Assembly: GCA_013398295.1 (NCBI GenBank)
Contig: VZSF01006597.1
Location: forward strand, 1-64,000
Direction of reading: 5' to 3'
Length of the DNA: 64,000 nt
Origin: Chionis minor
Taxonomy: Eukaryota > Chordata > Aves > Charadriiformes > Chionididae
Every line of letters begins with the position of its first letter. Within the stretch, counting starts at the first letter, position 1. Below are positions 12,586-23,506 of this stretch, one piece after another. A model generated the notes under the pieces. That model was given only the letters and a program-made list of their open reading frames with translations, was not told where the DNA came from and did not search any database. A program made the position numbers and the translations under genes.

Positions 12586-13091
12586 TCACAGAATCACAAA
12601 ATCACTGAATGTCAGGGGTTGGAAGGGACCTCTGGAGATCTTCTGGTCCAACCCCCCTGCAGAGCAGGTCCACCTAGAGCAGATTGCACAGGATGGCGTC
12701 CAGGCAGGTTGGAAATGTCTCCAGAGGCAGAGACTCCACCACCTCTCTGGGCAGCCTGTTCCAGCGCTCTGACACCCTCAAAGGAAACAGTTTCCTCCTC
12801 ATGTTCAGATGGAACTTCTGATGGTCAAGTTTGTGCCCTGTACCTCTTGTCCTGCCACTGGGCACCACTGAAAAAAGCCTGGCCCCCTCCTCCCGGCACC
12901 CTCCCTTGAAGTATTTGTAAGCATTGATGAGATCCCCCCTCAGCCTGCTCTTCTCCAGGCTAAACAGACCCAACTCCCTCAGCCTTTCCTCATCAGAAAG
13001 ATGTTCCAGCCCCCTCATCATCTTTGTGGCCCTTTGCTGTCCCCTCTCCAGCAATCCCCTGTCCTTCTTAAACTGAAGAGCCCAGAACTGG
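12586..13091 (-). mobile_element. CR1 LINE, 3' part, minus strand
   Basis: A 5'-truncated CR1 copy of about 506 bp. Its 3' end lies at the left, where AGAATCACAAAATCACTGAAT is the diverged octamer-type tail, and it reads leftward. It belongs to the subgroup whose ORF2 ends near a GCACAGGATGGC motif (shared with 26365-26701 and 40900-41077). It includes the ORF2 C-terminus and a short stretch upstream to the CCCAGAACTGG motif at 13081-13091. It is a dead copy. Confidence 0.95.
12674..13054 (-). pseudogene. CR1 ORF2 C-terminal remnant
   Basis: A continuous 126-codon minus-strand frame within the CR1 copy. It encodes the tail of the ORF2 polyprotein downstream of the reverse transcriptase, with the conserved [13 protein letters not shown] block and the LPREVVES motif near the end. 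Full ORF2 would have an endonuclease and reverse transcriptase upstream, and both are missing, so it has no activity. The frame survived by chance or because the insertion is moderately young. Confidence 0.85.
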
Positions 13092-14080
13092 CTTCTTCAG
13101 CTGCCCTGCTGCATCTGCTTGGTGGAGGGCCCAGCTGAATGGAGACAATTTGGATGCAAAGAAATGAAATTTTCCCAGGCACAGAAGCCAGAGCTCATTC
13201 TTTTTGGACGTGGAGGGCCTGGGCTGGCGTACACTGAGTCCTGTCCCTGGGCAGTTTAATCTCGCCAGCCAGAAACCTGTATGGATTTACACTTCCATAT
13301 GCAACTGTTTGATAATCATGTTGCCATGGCTACATTTGAATCTTGCAATAAATGTGTAATTTCACACATTTACATCAAAAGGAACTCCAGGACATAAAAC
13401 TGCATAACAAAGCAAGCTGATCTCTCTCCATAAGCACTTTCCATTTTTAACACCATATTATTATACTAATTGGGGCTTTTTTTGGGTAGAGTGAGGACTA
13501 TGGGGCAGTTTTGGCAGCCTGGAGGTCAAGTTCTTGAGGTCTTGTCTACACTAAGGCTTCCCCAATGCTGGCACCAGGGCAGTTGCCCTGCTGGGGTCTA
13601 AGCAGCCATTTCCAGGGCAGCGCTTGTTCAGTTGCCACTCCTGCTGCCAGTCTCCTTGGGAGCTGCAGGGTATTGAGATCTTTTGCAATTAAATAAAAGG
13701 AAAAAGTTGAAAACAAGACCCTTGTGTCCCCGAAACACAAGGAGAAGGACAGAGAAATGGGAGTGGAGTGTGAGGGATCTGATGCCTACCTCTCTTCCCT
13801 CTCTTCCTAGTGTGATCCCTTCATCTGCTTTTCAGCCCAGTCCTCTCGCATCTTCCTCCCTGGCTCCTCGTCTCCTCTGTTCCACCCTCTTCCATCGGGA
13901 CTCCTTATCTCACCAGCCGCCTTGTCCTAGTCTCTTTGCCCCACTTGCCCCCAGGCTACTTGCCCATCTGTGCCCTCAGGTGCCTTCTCCCAGGTGCTCT
14001 CCTCCTTCTGATGGCCCCTTGTCCCACAGACACCCTCTCCTAATCCCACGGGCAGCTCTTGTCTTGGTGCATGCCTCCTT
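13092..14080. other. Non-coding DNA with conserved-looking AT-rich core and pyrimidine-rich stretch
   Basis: Positions 13250-13480 are AT-rich, low in repeats and carry an X-box-like palindrome (GTTGCCATGGCTAC at 13320-13333). Positions 13783-14062 are strongly biased to C and T on the plus strand with many CTCC/TTCC units, a low-complexity polypyrimidine region. No exon is recognised. Confidence 0.5.
13783..14062. repeat. Polypyrimidine-rich low-complexity stretch
   Basis: About 280 bases dominated by C and T on the plus strand, with irregular CTCC, TTCC and CCTC units and no fixed period. The open frame through it (13683-14087) is Ser/Pro/Leu-rich, as expected from composition, and is not taken as coding. 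Confidence 0.6.
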
Positions 14081-14380
14081 AGAATAGAATCATAGAATCA
14101 TTTGGGTTGGAAGAGACCTTCAAGATCATCGAGTCCAACCATAAACCTATGCCAAAACCACCCCTAAACCATGTCCCTCAGCACCACGTCCACCCATCTT
14201 TTAAATACCTACAGGGATGGTGATTCCACCACCTCCTGGGCAGCCTGTTCCAATGCCTGATTACCCTTTCAGTAAAGAAGTTTTTCCTAATATCCAACCT
14301 AAACCTCCCCTGGCACAACTTGAGGCCATTTCCTCTTGTCCTGTCGCTTGTTACTGGGGAGAAGAGATTGACCCCCACCT
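14081..14380 (-). mobile_element. CR1 LINE 3' fragment, minus strand
   Basis: Begins with AGAATAGAATCATAGAATCA (the octamer tail in reverse) followed by the GGGTTGGAAGAGACCTTCAA signature, and reads leftward. Similarity to the copies at 15333-15809 and 53297-54030 ends at about 14380, so the copy is 5'-truncated at roughly 300 bp. A single-base deletion relative to those copies (CACCTCCTGGG in place of CACCTCCCTGGG) breaks the ORF2 tail; the 15333 copy shares this state. Confidence 0.95.
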
Positions 14381-15332
14381 CCTTCTCTGCCTCTGGCAAG
14401 CGGCAATGGGCAGGGGAGGGTTATTTAGAGAGGGGCAGGTAGCCAGGGTAGTGGAGAAGAGGCCGTGCCCGGGGTAGGACTTCACCCAGCAGCAGCCGAA
14501 TGCAGTGGCGGATGGGATGCATCCACCCATCTGGAGAGAAATTTGCATCCAGCCTCTGTCCCTGCTGATTTAAACAGATTTTTCAGGAGCTTGAAACTTG
14601 GACAGTTCTGCCTTCATTTTTTTTTTTTTCCTTTTTTTCCCCCCTATATCGCAACAGCAGCTGGAACAGTGTCAGCACCAAGGCAGGGCTGCAGCTGGGC
14701 TCCTCCTTGCTCAGAAGCAAAGAGGTGCTGGAGAGTCTTAAGCACTAACAGAATATGAGTGAAAAGCAAACGTTTCACCTCACTCTATGAATTTGCTGTT
14801 GTGTAGAGAGGAAATTTGTCTAAGACAAATGCCCAATACGGACAATTTCTGTGTGAGAAATTGGAAAAGTAAAAGATATTGGAAAAGCTTAAGATCTTCC
14901 CCCCCCCAGCTGTTTATACAATTGGAAAAGTTAAGTAAGCCTAATTATTGAGGTTATTGGCTTTAATGAGTCACCACCTTGCTATTATTATTCCTGGTTT
15001 CTGTTGCCATAGGATGAGAAGCTGCAGCTGGGCTAAGCTGCGCTGCGCAACAAACCCTTATGTTTGCTATTCCAAGATTGAGACATAGGAAAATGGGTGG
15101 GCTCAGCCAAACAAGGAAACGTGGGGAAGGAAGGTTTGCCAGTATCTTGTGTGGCAACATCAGCATTGTACCGAGGGCAAAGGTGGGTTTCTATCAGGGA
15201 CTGGGGAGGCTGTTGTGGGATTTTTGGATGTTTCTGAAGAGCCCTTCCAAAGACCTGTGTTAGGAGGTACAAGGAGGCTGGCCACAGGGGTGGCCGTCGT
15301 GGTCTTGTTGTTGGTGGGAATCACCATGGTCA
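14381..15332. other. Non-coding interval with T/C tract and repeated ATTGGAAAAG
   Basis: Contains a T/C tract at 14617-14644 and a run of nine or more C at about 14899-14908. The decamer ATTGGAAAAG occurs three times within 81 bases (14860, 14878 and 14931). No exon or transposon is recognised. Confidence 0.5.
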
Positions 15333-15809
15333 GAGAATCATAGAATCACTTGGGTTGGAAGAGACCTTCAAGATCATTGAGTCCAACCATAAACCTATGC
15401 CAAAACCACCCCTAACCCATGTCCCTCAGCACCACGTCCACCCGTCTTTTAAATACCTCCAGGGATGGCGATTCCACCACCTCCTGGGCAGCCTGTTCCA
15501 ATGCTTGACAACCCTTTCGGTAAAGAAGTTTTTCCTAATATCCAACCTAAACCTTCTCTGGCACAACTTGAGGCCATTTCCTCTTGTCCTGTCACTTGTT
15601 ACTTGGGAGAAGAGACTGACCCCCACCTGGCTATAACCTCTTTGCAGGTAGTTGTAGAGAGTGAGAAGGTCTCCCCTCAACCTTCTCTTCTCCAGGCTAA
15701 ACAATCCCAACTCTCTCAGCTGCTCCTCATAAGACTTGTTCTCCAGACCCCTCACCGGCTTCGTTGCCCTTCTCTGGACACGCTCCAGCACCTCAGTGTC
15801 TCTCAGTCA
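15333..15809 (-). mobile_element. CR1 LINE 3' copy, minus strand
   Basis: Starts with AGAATCATAGAATCACTTGG and continues through the whole 3' region into the ORF2 C-terminus, ending at about 15809 after CACCTCAGTGTCTCTC. It is nearly colinear with the copy at 53297-54030, which is longer by about 250 bp at the 5' side. Same orientation and subgroup as the neighbour at 14081-14380. Confidence 0.95.
15426..15791 (-). pseudogene. CR1 ORF2 C-terminal remnant
   Basis: A 121-codon open frame on the minus strand encoding the CR1 ORF2 tail ([11 protein letters not shown] start region, [14 protein letters not shown] block). Near the end it loses the standard frame, reading RRWWNRHP where other copies read REVVDSP, because of a one-base deletion in a C run. 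It is non-functional without the upstream reverse transcriptase. Confidence 0.85.
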
Positions 15810-18800
15810 CAGGGCTTTGAGAGTGAAGATCGGAATTTGATGTTGTGGGAAGAGAGGAGGCCATGGAGGGATACCGGCTGGGAAGCAAGACAAACAGAGA
15901 GTTTAGGAGAAAAATCTCCGTGGTAGTATCCTGACTAGGTAAGAGTGAAGCATGCTCAGGGCCCGTGGAAGGTACTTTAGTAACAGAGCAAGGAAGAGGT
16001 ACGCAAGAGATTTACCTTCAGGGCTGGAGAAGCTGGGCTTGAAAAAATCCATAGGGTTTAACTGCAGCCTAAATTCACGGACCTTGAAAGAGAGGTGTGG
16101 GGTGGCACTCGGGAGCCGTGTCTGCATGGCAGATAACAGACCAGATTGCTCGCTGTGTTGTAAGAAGATTTAGGGAGAAGGCTTGGGAGGAAAGGGATGC
16201 CAAAAAGCCTGTTTTATCCAGGCTGAGCTTTAGACAATAATTAGAAATCCATGGGCTGTCCCATCACCCGGGGTGATTGCTTTGAACTGACCCTTCCTTA
16301 CTGAGAGCCAAAACAAGCCTGCAGGAGGACTTGGGATCTCGATGGAGGAGAGTGTGGCCATGCGTGTGTGTTAGCGCGTGCGCTGACTCCGATCTGCCGT
16401 TCAGATGAGGCGGCACCACGAGCCTGCGGGGTGGAGGCAGGAACACGCTAACCCACACGGTTTCATTGATTGGTTTCAACTGATCAGTTGTGTGGAAGCA
16501 AAGCAAACAAAGTCTCCAGTCTCTCGGATGGTGCAGAGGGTGTCGGGTTCGCTCGCAGCAAGTTCACCTTTTTCAGCTGATCCTGCACTTTCGGTTCTCT
16601 CTCTGGGACGGCAGAGAAAAGTCTTTTTTGAGATGGACAGCTGGGCTTAGAAGCGAAAGGGAAGATCTGCTAGAAGAATGGACTGTCAGACCAATTTTCT
16701 TTCACTCTCAAACGCATGCAGGGTCATCTACTAAAAATGCCACAGGAGCAAGCGCAGGAGGGGCGTGCACCACAGTGAGCTGCCCCGTGAGTGTCACAGT
16801 CATCCCTGAGCCATTGTGTCTTCTCCAGTCTTTTCCTCTTAGCCCGACAAGAATTGTGGCACAGTCTTTCGTCTTCAGTCTGCCAGCCCACGTACCTTAG
16901 TGTCCAACGCCTGGGAGCAGAGGGAAACCCTTACTTTTCTCTCGATGGCATGGGTAAAGCGTGCCTCTCCCTTTCACAGCTATCAAAATCTGTCCTTTCC
17001 TGCTCAATCATCCATTTCCCAGCACATCCCAGAGCTTGAATGCTGGACTCCACCAAGGCTCCAGAGAGAGATTAGCATGGGCTCTCCTTGGCCGTGGATG
17101 ACCTTCATTCTCTTTTGGATTTATTCCTTCTAGAGGATCAAGGACGAAAAGGAAGGGGAGGGTGAGCTACAGCTAAATCCTGTTCTTGGATCTCTCTTCA
17201 GCCAGCAGAGTGAGCTGTGTGCTTAAATGAACCCAAAAGGCACCGCGGCGTGAGGCACATCACATCCAAGCAGGACGCAGTGGCCTCTTCCCAAGTGCCT
17301 GAGCTGCCACACGCTCCGGCCATGCTCCAGCAGGCAGCACAGCCCAGGGACCCTGGGGACAGAGGCAGGGCTGCTGCCAAGGCACCGAGCTCCCCTCCGG
17401 GCTAGTGGAAGACGGCAAAAACGCAGGTCGTGAATGCTGTCTGGAGCGAGTGACCTGGATGTGTCTGCCCAGACTTCATACAAAGAGGCAACGTGGTCCC
17501 AGCTCCGTTGCTCACAGGGCTTTGTGCCGGAGGCCGAAGCGGATACTGCACAACGTGTGGAGAGCCACAGCTCTTGCCCAGTCGCAGAAGAGGCCACTGT
17601 TCTCCTCGGTACCCAGCGCGGCTCCGCGAACCCATCTGCACAATAGACTTGTCAAAATGGATGCCAAGAGCATCCAGCCTCTCCGCCGCTACTGCCAAAG
17701 CTTCCTGAGAGCAGGCTGCTCTGCAGCCTAATGCAGCCCTCTAAGGGGGAAATTCAGATGCTCAGGATGTTCAGACAAGAACTGCATAATATATTAGCAG
17801 TTGTCAGTGGTTTTTTCGCTCCCATGGCCACTCAATCTTTGGACTTAAGTGTGCAAATCCCGCCTTGTGCAGCACCGCTGCTGTGGTTTCCATAGGTCGC
17901 CAAGGCCAAGTTAAGCCATGTTTTTCTTTGTGTGTTTATCGTTGTTTTCTCTGTTGGCTTGTTCATGTGAGAATTGTTATCTGAGACTCCCTCTCCTCCC
18001 TGTCAAAGCACAGTGAATCCTCCGGCAGTGAGGAGTGGCCCGTGGACTACAAACTGAGAAGAACCCAGCTCATCCTTTCTCTCTCCTAACAGGTATTTGC
18101 TCGATGTTCATGAAAACAGCGGTCAAACACAGGAGTCCCGGCTAATGACACAGTCATGATCCCAGCCAGAAGCTGGTCCCGTGCCTGACAATTAGCTAAG
18201 AATTGTGCCAAATACCCTGAAATAGGTCGGACAGGACAAGTACGGGAGAGCTAGCGGGTCACTCACTCTGCCTCCAGCATTGCACTGGGACAGGGCTCAA
18301 TCCACCTTGCATGACTACAGGATTTGCTGCTTCTCTCCCTCATAAAACTGTGTGATGAAACAGTTTTCCCATTCTGTTTGCCCATTCTGGGCATTATTTA
18401 GTGTGTCGCATGGCAAATAAAGGAAAATACTCAATTTCTACTAATGTTTTTGTTGCTTGTTTGGGGCTGAAGTTTTATATCCCCTGGTCCGTTTGTTTGC
18501 TGGGTTAAAATTAATGGACTTTTCAGGGTGATCAAATTCGATCAAGGAAGAACTAGAATATCAGTTTTCTACTGAACAAGACAACATGGGAAATTTTTCT
18601 TAGATTGTCTGGAATAAATGCAATTTGTCCACTGCTCTTCAAATCAGGCCAACGTACAGGGTACCAAAGGGCAGACTAGTGGGAGAGGCAGCGCTGCTTT
18701 TGGTTCCCTCTCCCTCCTGCATGCCAAAATGAGGGACCTGCTGAGATTGCAAGCTCGGATCAAAGAGGGGTGTCTGCCAAGGAGGAGAGCTGCTCCCCTA

Positions 18801-21054
18801 GAAACATCCTTCCGGTTCTTCCACGTGGGAAGGGAAAGACTCTGGCCATTTCATTCTCTTAATTAGGAAGAAATAGCACGTGCCCATCACTTTGTGCTTC
18901 CTGGGAAGGCTGTTGCGGCGATGAGAAGGGGAAGGACATTTTATTAGACTGGTATATATGCACCAAGTCGAAGGCCTCAGATTTGTGTGGAAAGGTGGGG
19001 TCTGGTCTGATTTTGGCAAGACTGGTCACATGAAATGGTTTACCAATGGATTTTTGTCCATGAGGATACCGCGCTCAGACTCTGCGCTTGCCAGCAGAGA
19101 GACACCAAGTGATACGTGAGAGCCCTCCCACCCCTTACAAGTGGATTAAAAAAAAAAAAAAAAGCTGGCGTGAGATGGTAAATGCTGCCGTGCGGTGTTC
19201 AAGGAAAACCTGTTTGCGTGGGACGTGCTGGAAAAATTGCTCAAGAATGGTGCATTCTCCTAAAAAATGATCTGGCTGCCGTTCAGGTCAGTGGTTTTGT
19301 ATTGGAGCTGTGGGCTACGTGGTTACATCTGCGTGTGCGTGCAGCCGCTAGCGAGGTGTTTGCTTGGCGTGTGATCTAATCCCCCTCGCTCTGGGATGTT
19401 GGAGGGCTTTGCCCTCATCTGGTTTTTGGGTCTGGAGCCATCTTCTCAGTGCTGCTTGTACTGATACGTGACTTCATGGCAGAGAGAGGGGCACCCTGGG
19501 GTTGTCAGTGCGGGAGAGAAGCTCAGCTGAGATCAGTTTGCTGGTGGTGCTTAGTCCCTCCATGGCGGGCAGGTGGGAGGGCGAAAATGCTGCACCCACT
19601 TCAACAGCAGATTATAAATAGGATTCCCAACTTGGGAATATAACTAGGATTACCCAAGGCAATATACTATTAGGCAAAGCAGTGACCGTGCTTCGGAGAT
19701 GGGCGAAGGGATTCCTGGAGATCCAGATGATGAATCGGTGTGAGGTGCTGGAGGAAAGAAATGTCGTGAGCGCTCAGTTGTTAGCTGGAGCCTCCTTCCA
19801 ACCCCTGCTTGACAAACTATCAACAAGCCATGGAGGGACAGCCCTCACTCTGTCTCCTTTCCTCGCTTGGGTGAAGGCAACTGGATGGTCTTCTGCAAGC
19901 CAGAGACCTCCAGGTCTTTCCTCTTGCTCCATTCTTGCTCTCCTACCACCAGACCTCCAGCCTTTCCGACAATAGCGACCTTGTTCTACGCTCGGCTCTT
20001 GTAGTCTTAAGGACTAGAAACATCAGCGCAAATGCCACCGAAGCCTGCGGCAGCCAGCCCCTGTGCTTTCACAGGGTGAGGTTTAAGAGGTGTGTTTTAA
20101 TATGGTTGCTCGGTACAGAGGGCCCTTTGTCCTCAACAGCATGAAACAAAATAATGCAGACCATAAATTTACTGCAAAAACTGTAGGGAAAGAAAATGAA
20201 GCAGCAATCTGTGGCAGACTGCTCTTTCTGCAGAGGAATTGCCCTTACGCTGCTGGGCGGTTGGGTTACGGCCGGTCCTGCAGCAGGCGCCGGGAGTTAG
20301 AGCAAAGTTACGCAGGAGGAAGGTTGTGCTTTAGGTCCCTTGTGCCTCCTGCTTTTAAAAAATCAGCCTTCACGAGGGACTGCTCCTTTCCCTCTGGAAG
20401 AAGAAGAGCTAAAGGAGAGTTTGCAATGCAAAGTTCAATAGAGAAGTAGGGAATGAGCAAAAAGTCCCCTCTCCTGCAGGCACGCCGGATCTCTCGTTTG
20501 TGGCTCTGGGCGCTTGCTGGTGAGCACCGACAGCGGTGAGTTCGTGCGGAGCGCGGTCCCAGCCATCACCTGCGTGGGTACCTCCACACCCCTCGCCCCC
20601 CCTCCGCACCCCAGGAACTGTCCCAGCACACACAAATCCCACCTCTTCCCTTTTGATCCCCGGTCGCCACCTCTCCGGGAGAATTCGCTGCTGTTTGCCC
20701 TCCTTTCCGACCTCCAGTCTGTCCCAATCAACACTGCCCACTCGCCCTTCTTGGCGTTTTTGCTACGTCACCCCAGCTGGGCTCAGACCTCCTGCCCTCG
20801 CTGCATCCATGCCGGAGGTCCCCTGCGAGCACCGGGCATTTGACACCAGCTTTTGAGAAACAGGCACCAGTTTTTAGCTAGGAGATGCCCAAGACTGTGA
20901 CCTCTGGAGGCACCGGGAACGATCGCCGCGTGAAACCCAGCCAGGACTCTCCCGTTCAAACCACAGCCCGGTGTCATACCCGTCGACACAGCTACAGTAA
21001 TACCGCGGCTGCAGAGTCGGACTTCGGGTACAACAATGAGCAGTTCGTGCCTCC

Positions 21055-21103
21055 TCCCCACAAACACACCCACGCAAACACACGCACCCCCCCACCAAAC
21101 CAG
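21055..21103. repeat. CA/C-rich low-complexity stretch
   Basis: CACAAACACACCCACGC-like units followed by a C run. It is an imperfect simple sequence on the left shoulder of the CpG island. Confidence 0.7.
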
Positions 21104-21262
21104 GGCGCTGAAAAACTCCCCTGCCACTGCGCCGTTTGGCTTGCACAAACAGGGTTTCTGGGAAGGCCTGGCGTTCCGACGGGCAGGCGAGACGGCTGCT
21201 TTCAGCAATGCCCATCATCGTGGTGCCTGGGCTTTGCAAAACAGGCTCTGCCTTTGAAAATC

Positions 21263-21291
21263 TTTTTTTTTTTTTTTTTAAAAAAAAAAAA
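21263..21291. repeat. T17-A12 palindromic homopolymer pair
   Basis: Seventeen T followed directly by twelve A. The central 24 bases are self-complementary and could extrude as a cruciform. It is prone to slippage and to sequencing error. Confidence 0.9.
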
Positions 21292-21639
21292 TTAAGACAA
21301 GGGGAGCGCTCTAAGCTAAGGTCCCCTCCTGACTCTCTCAGAAGGTAAAACATACCGAACCACCCTCCCCTGCTTTGCGAATATTATACCATTTATTGGT
21401 CTACTGGTAATTCTGCGTCTTAACCAGTCTGCCAGGCTGCCTCCTTTAGCTGCCAGCAAACATCCTCTTCCCAAATTAACCCGACCGGAATGAGCTGCAG
21501 CAGGATCCACGTAATTGCTCTTCTCCCTCCAAATGGCACGATTTGCAAAGGGGACTTTTCCTGCTGCAGCCAGACCTGCGCTATTCGTTATTCTTAAGCC
21601 AAGAGTTGCTGCGGTATCTTTATTCTCAGACACCACCTT

Positions 21640-22135
21640 TAATCTCACACCCTGCCTTTAGCAGCACCCACCGGCTGCAGCAATCCCGCGCCGTGCCCTC
21701 TTTCCCATCCTCTCCCTGGCAAGCAAGGCGGGAGAGAGCCAGCAGAGCAGGGGTGGTTTATCGGCAGCCACCCAGCAAGAGCCGCATCCCCCACGCTTGG
21801 AGACAGGCATGCAACTTCCACCGCCGGAGCACTCACGTTGGCAGCAGCCCGGATCCCTTTGAACAGCTTCGCTCCGATTCGGTTTTAACCGGCGGATCTG
21901 AACGGCGGTACCTGCGTGACACGGAGGCATCCGGGTGGTGCCGGCTTGCCGGTTGACATGTCACAGCAAGGTCTCAGTTAGCAAACAGAGCAACAAAGCC
22001 GCTCCGACGGAGCAGCCGGCACATCGGCTCTGCGGCGTGGGGGACCCCCCGCGAGATACGGGCAGGCGGCTCCGTGCCGCTGTGGCTGCTCCGGGCTCTA
22101 CGCAGCCCCGTCGAATTCTGTGTTGCTAGCTGGCG
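21640..22135. promoter_or_regulatory. CpG island, candidate promoter or enhancer
   Basis: About 500 bp with dense CpG on both sides of 21900-22100 (for example CGCTCCGATTCGG, AACCGGCGGATC and CCCCCCGCGAGATACGGG). It lies in the middle of a transposon-free block, as expected for a gene promoter or a strong regulatory element. No TATA box, splice donor or reading frame was found that assigns a direction. Confidence 0.5.
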
Positions 22136-22634
22136 TTTTCTGCCCGTGTTTAAAATAGCATCGGGAACGTTCCCTGTTGATTTGCCCGGCAGCGCTTGCT
22201 GAGCCGTGTCAGTCGGGTACCACAGCTCCCGCAACCTGCCTCCATGCAGCACGTTAAAAACATTTGCTCGCTTTCTCCCTCCGGGGGAAGTTGGTGGGGG
22301 GGGGCGGAAAAAGCCCTGCGGATGTTTCTCGCCCAGCTACCAGCAAATCCCGACCTGAGCTAATTCTGCCATGGCTGAAAGCAGAGGATGTTTGCAAGCG
22401 CGTGGAGCTGATTTGCTGACTTACCCTTCATCTCTCTGCGGAACGCCAGGTGAAGAAGCCGGCCTCTCGCTCAAGAAATAAACCACCAGAAAGCCAGCGG
22501 CAGCCACTGCGGAGCTTGCTCGGAAGTTCGCTCCCTCTGTCACGGCGTCTGCGGCTTGCCAGGTATAGCCTGGATGAGAACACCCTGTGCTTTTCCCAAG
22601 ATGAATGAGATCAGCACATATTCAGGCAAGGGGG

Positions 22635-22668
22635 AAAAAAAAATAAAATAAAAAAAAAAATAAAAATT
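22635..22668. repeat. A-rich simple sequence
   Basis: Runs of A interrupted by single T residues (AAATAAAATAAA type). No transposon body was identified next to it. Confidence 0.85.
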
Positions 22669-23342
22669 CCCTCCTAATATATGTGATGCTTTACGAGCCA
22701 GAGGTAAAGCCGGGGGGTCTACAAGTTCCTCTGCTTTACCACTCAGGATTTTCTGGGGTGAATTTCACAGAGAGAGGAAGTTTGTCTGCTGCCTTTGGTG
22801 GTGTTAGACGCGTGTTAAAAAGCAAACAAACGGTATATCCACGGAGTAGGCAGGAACTCTGTCCTTAGGAGCATGAGATGGAGGGCACATGAAGGGTACC
22901 ATTACGAGCAGCAGAGATGCCTTTATAACAAGCACACAGATGCTTTTTGACTCAAGCCGGTACCTTGCTGTTATAGACACCACCTGGTTTGAGCAGATCC
23001 TGACGCCGCTGGTCCCGGCTTTTCCAGGCAAAGTTGTTCAGATGAAGCTCTCTTCTGGCTGGCTGCTTCACAGCTCCCCGGGTCGGCAGGTCCGTCACAT
23101 CCACCATTTCTCAAGCCTCATCACCTGGCTGTGGTGGAGGGGAGGTGTCACTGTCCTGAAGCCCTGTAGCGACAGGGAGGCAGAAAAAGGGCATGAGCTG
23201 CTTGGAGGACTCAGATGGGCTGAAACTTTTCAGTGACGGGGAATCAAAGCAGCGTCACGTACCTCAGGGGTCTCTGTCCTTGCGGCTGGGGGGGATGCTG
23301 TGCTCTTTAGTGCAAGAGAACCATGGCATGGCCAGGAGTTTT

Positions 23343-23506
23343 AATCATAGAATCACAGAATGGTTTGGGTTGGAAGGGCCTTAAAGATCATCTAGTTCCA
23401 ACCCCCTGCCATGGGCAGGGACATCTTCCACTAGACCAGGTTGCTCAAAGTCCCGTCCAACCTTGAACCCCTCCATGGATGGGGCAGCCACAGCTTCTCT
23501 GGGCAA
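23343..23506 (-). mobile_element. CR1 LINE 3' fragment, minus strand
   Basis: AATCATAGAATCACAGAATG at the left is the octamer tail in reverse, followed by the signature around GGGTTGGAAGGGCCTT and the GGGGCAGCCACAGCTTC motif. It is truncated at about 164 bp. It belongs to the subgroup also seen at 32703, 38062, 61679 and 62852. Confidence 0.95.

Larger units (their letters stand above)
15810..23342. other. Transposon-free non-coding interval with an internal CpG island
   Basis: About 7.5 kb without recognisable transposons. It includes a poly-A tract (A16 at 19148-19163), a C-rich stretch (about 20580-20660), a CA/C-rich stretch (about 21055-21103), a T17/A12 palindrome (21263-21291), a CpG island (21640-22135) and an A-rich tract (22635-22668). 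Open frames of up to about 159 codons around 20400-22250 have no family resemblance and are typical by-products of high GC. Confidence 0.5.

Noticed and set aside
14081..15809. Two adjacent minus-strand CR1 copies as a segmental duplication
   Set aside because: Their flanks differ and the truncation points are different, so two independent insertions explain them better.
20409..21353. Multiple overlapping frames of 100-159 codons on both strands
   Set aside because: They lie in GC- and C-rich DNA, overlap each other on both strands and run into a T/A homopolymer. No family resemblance.
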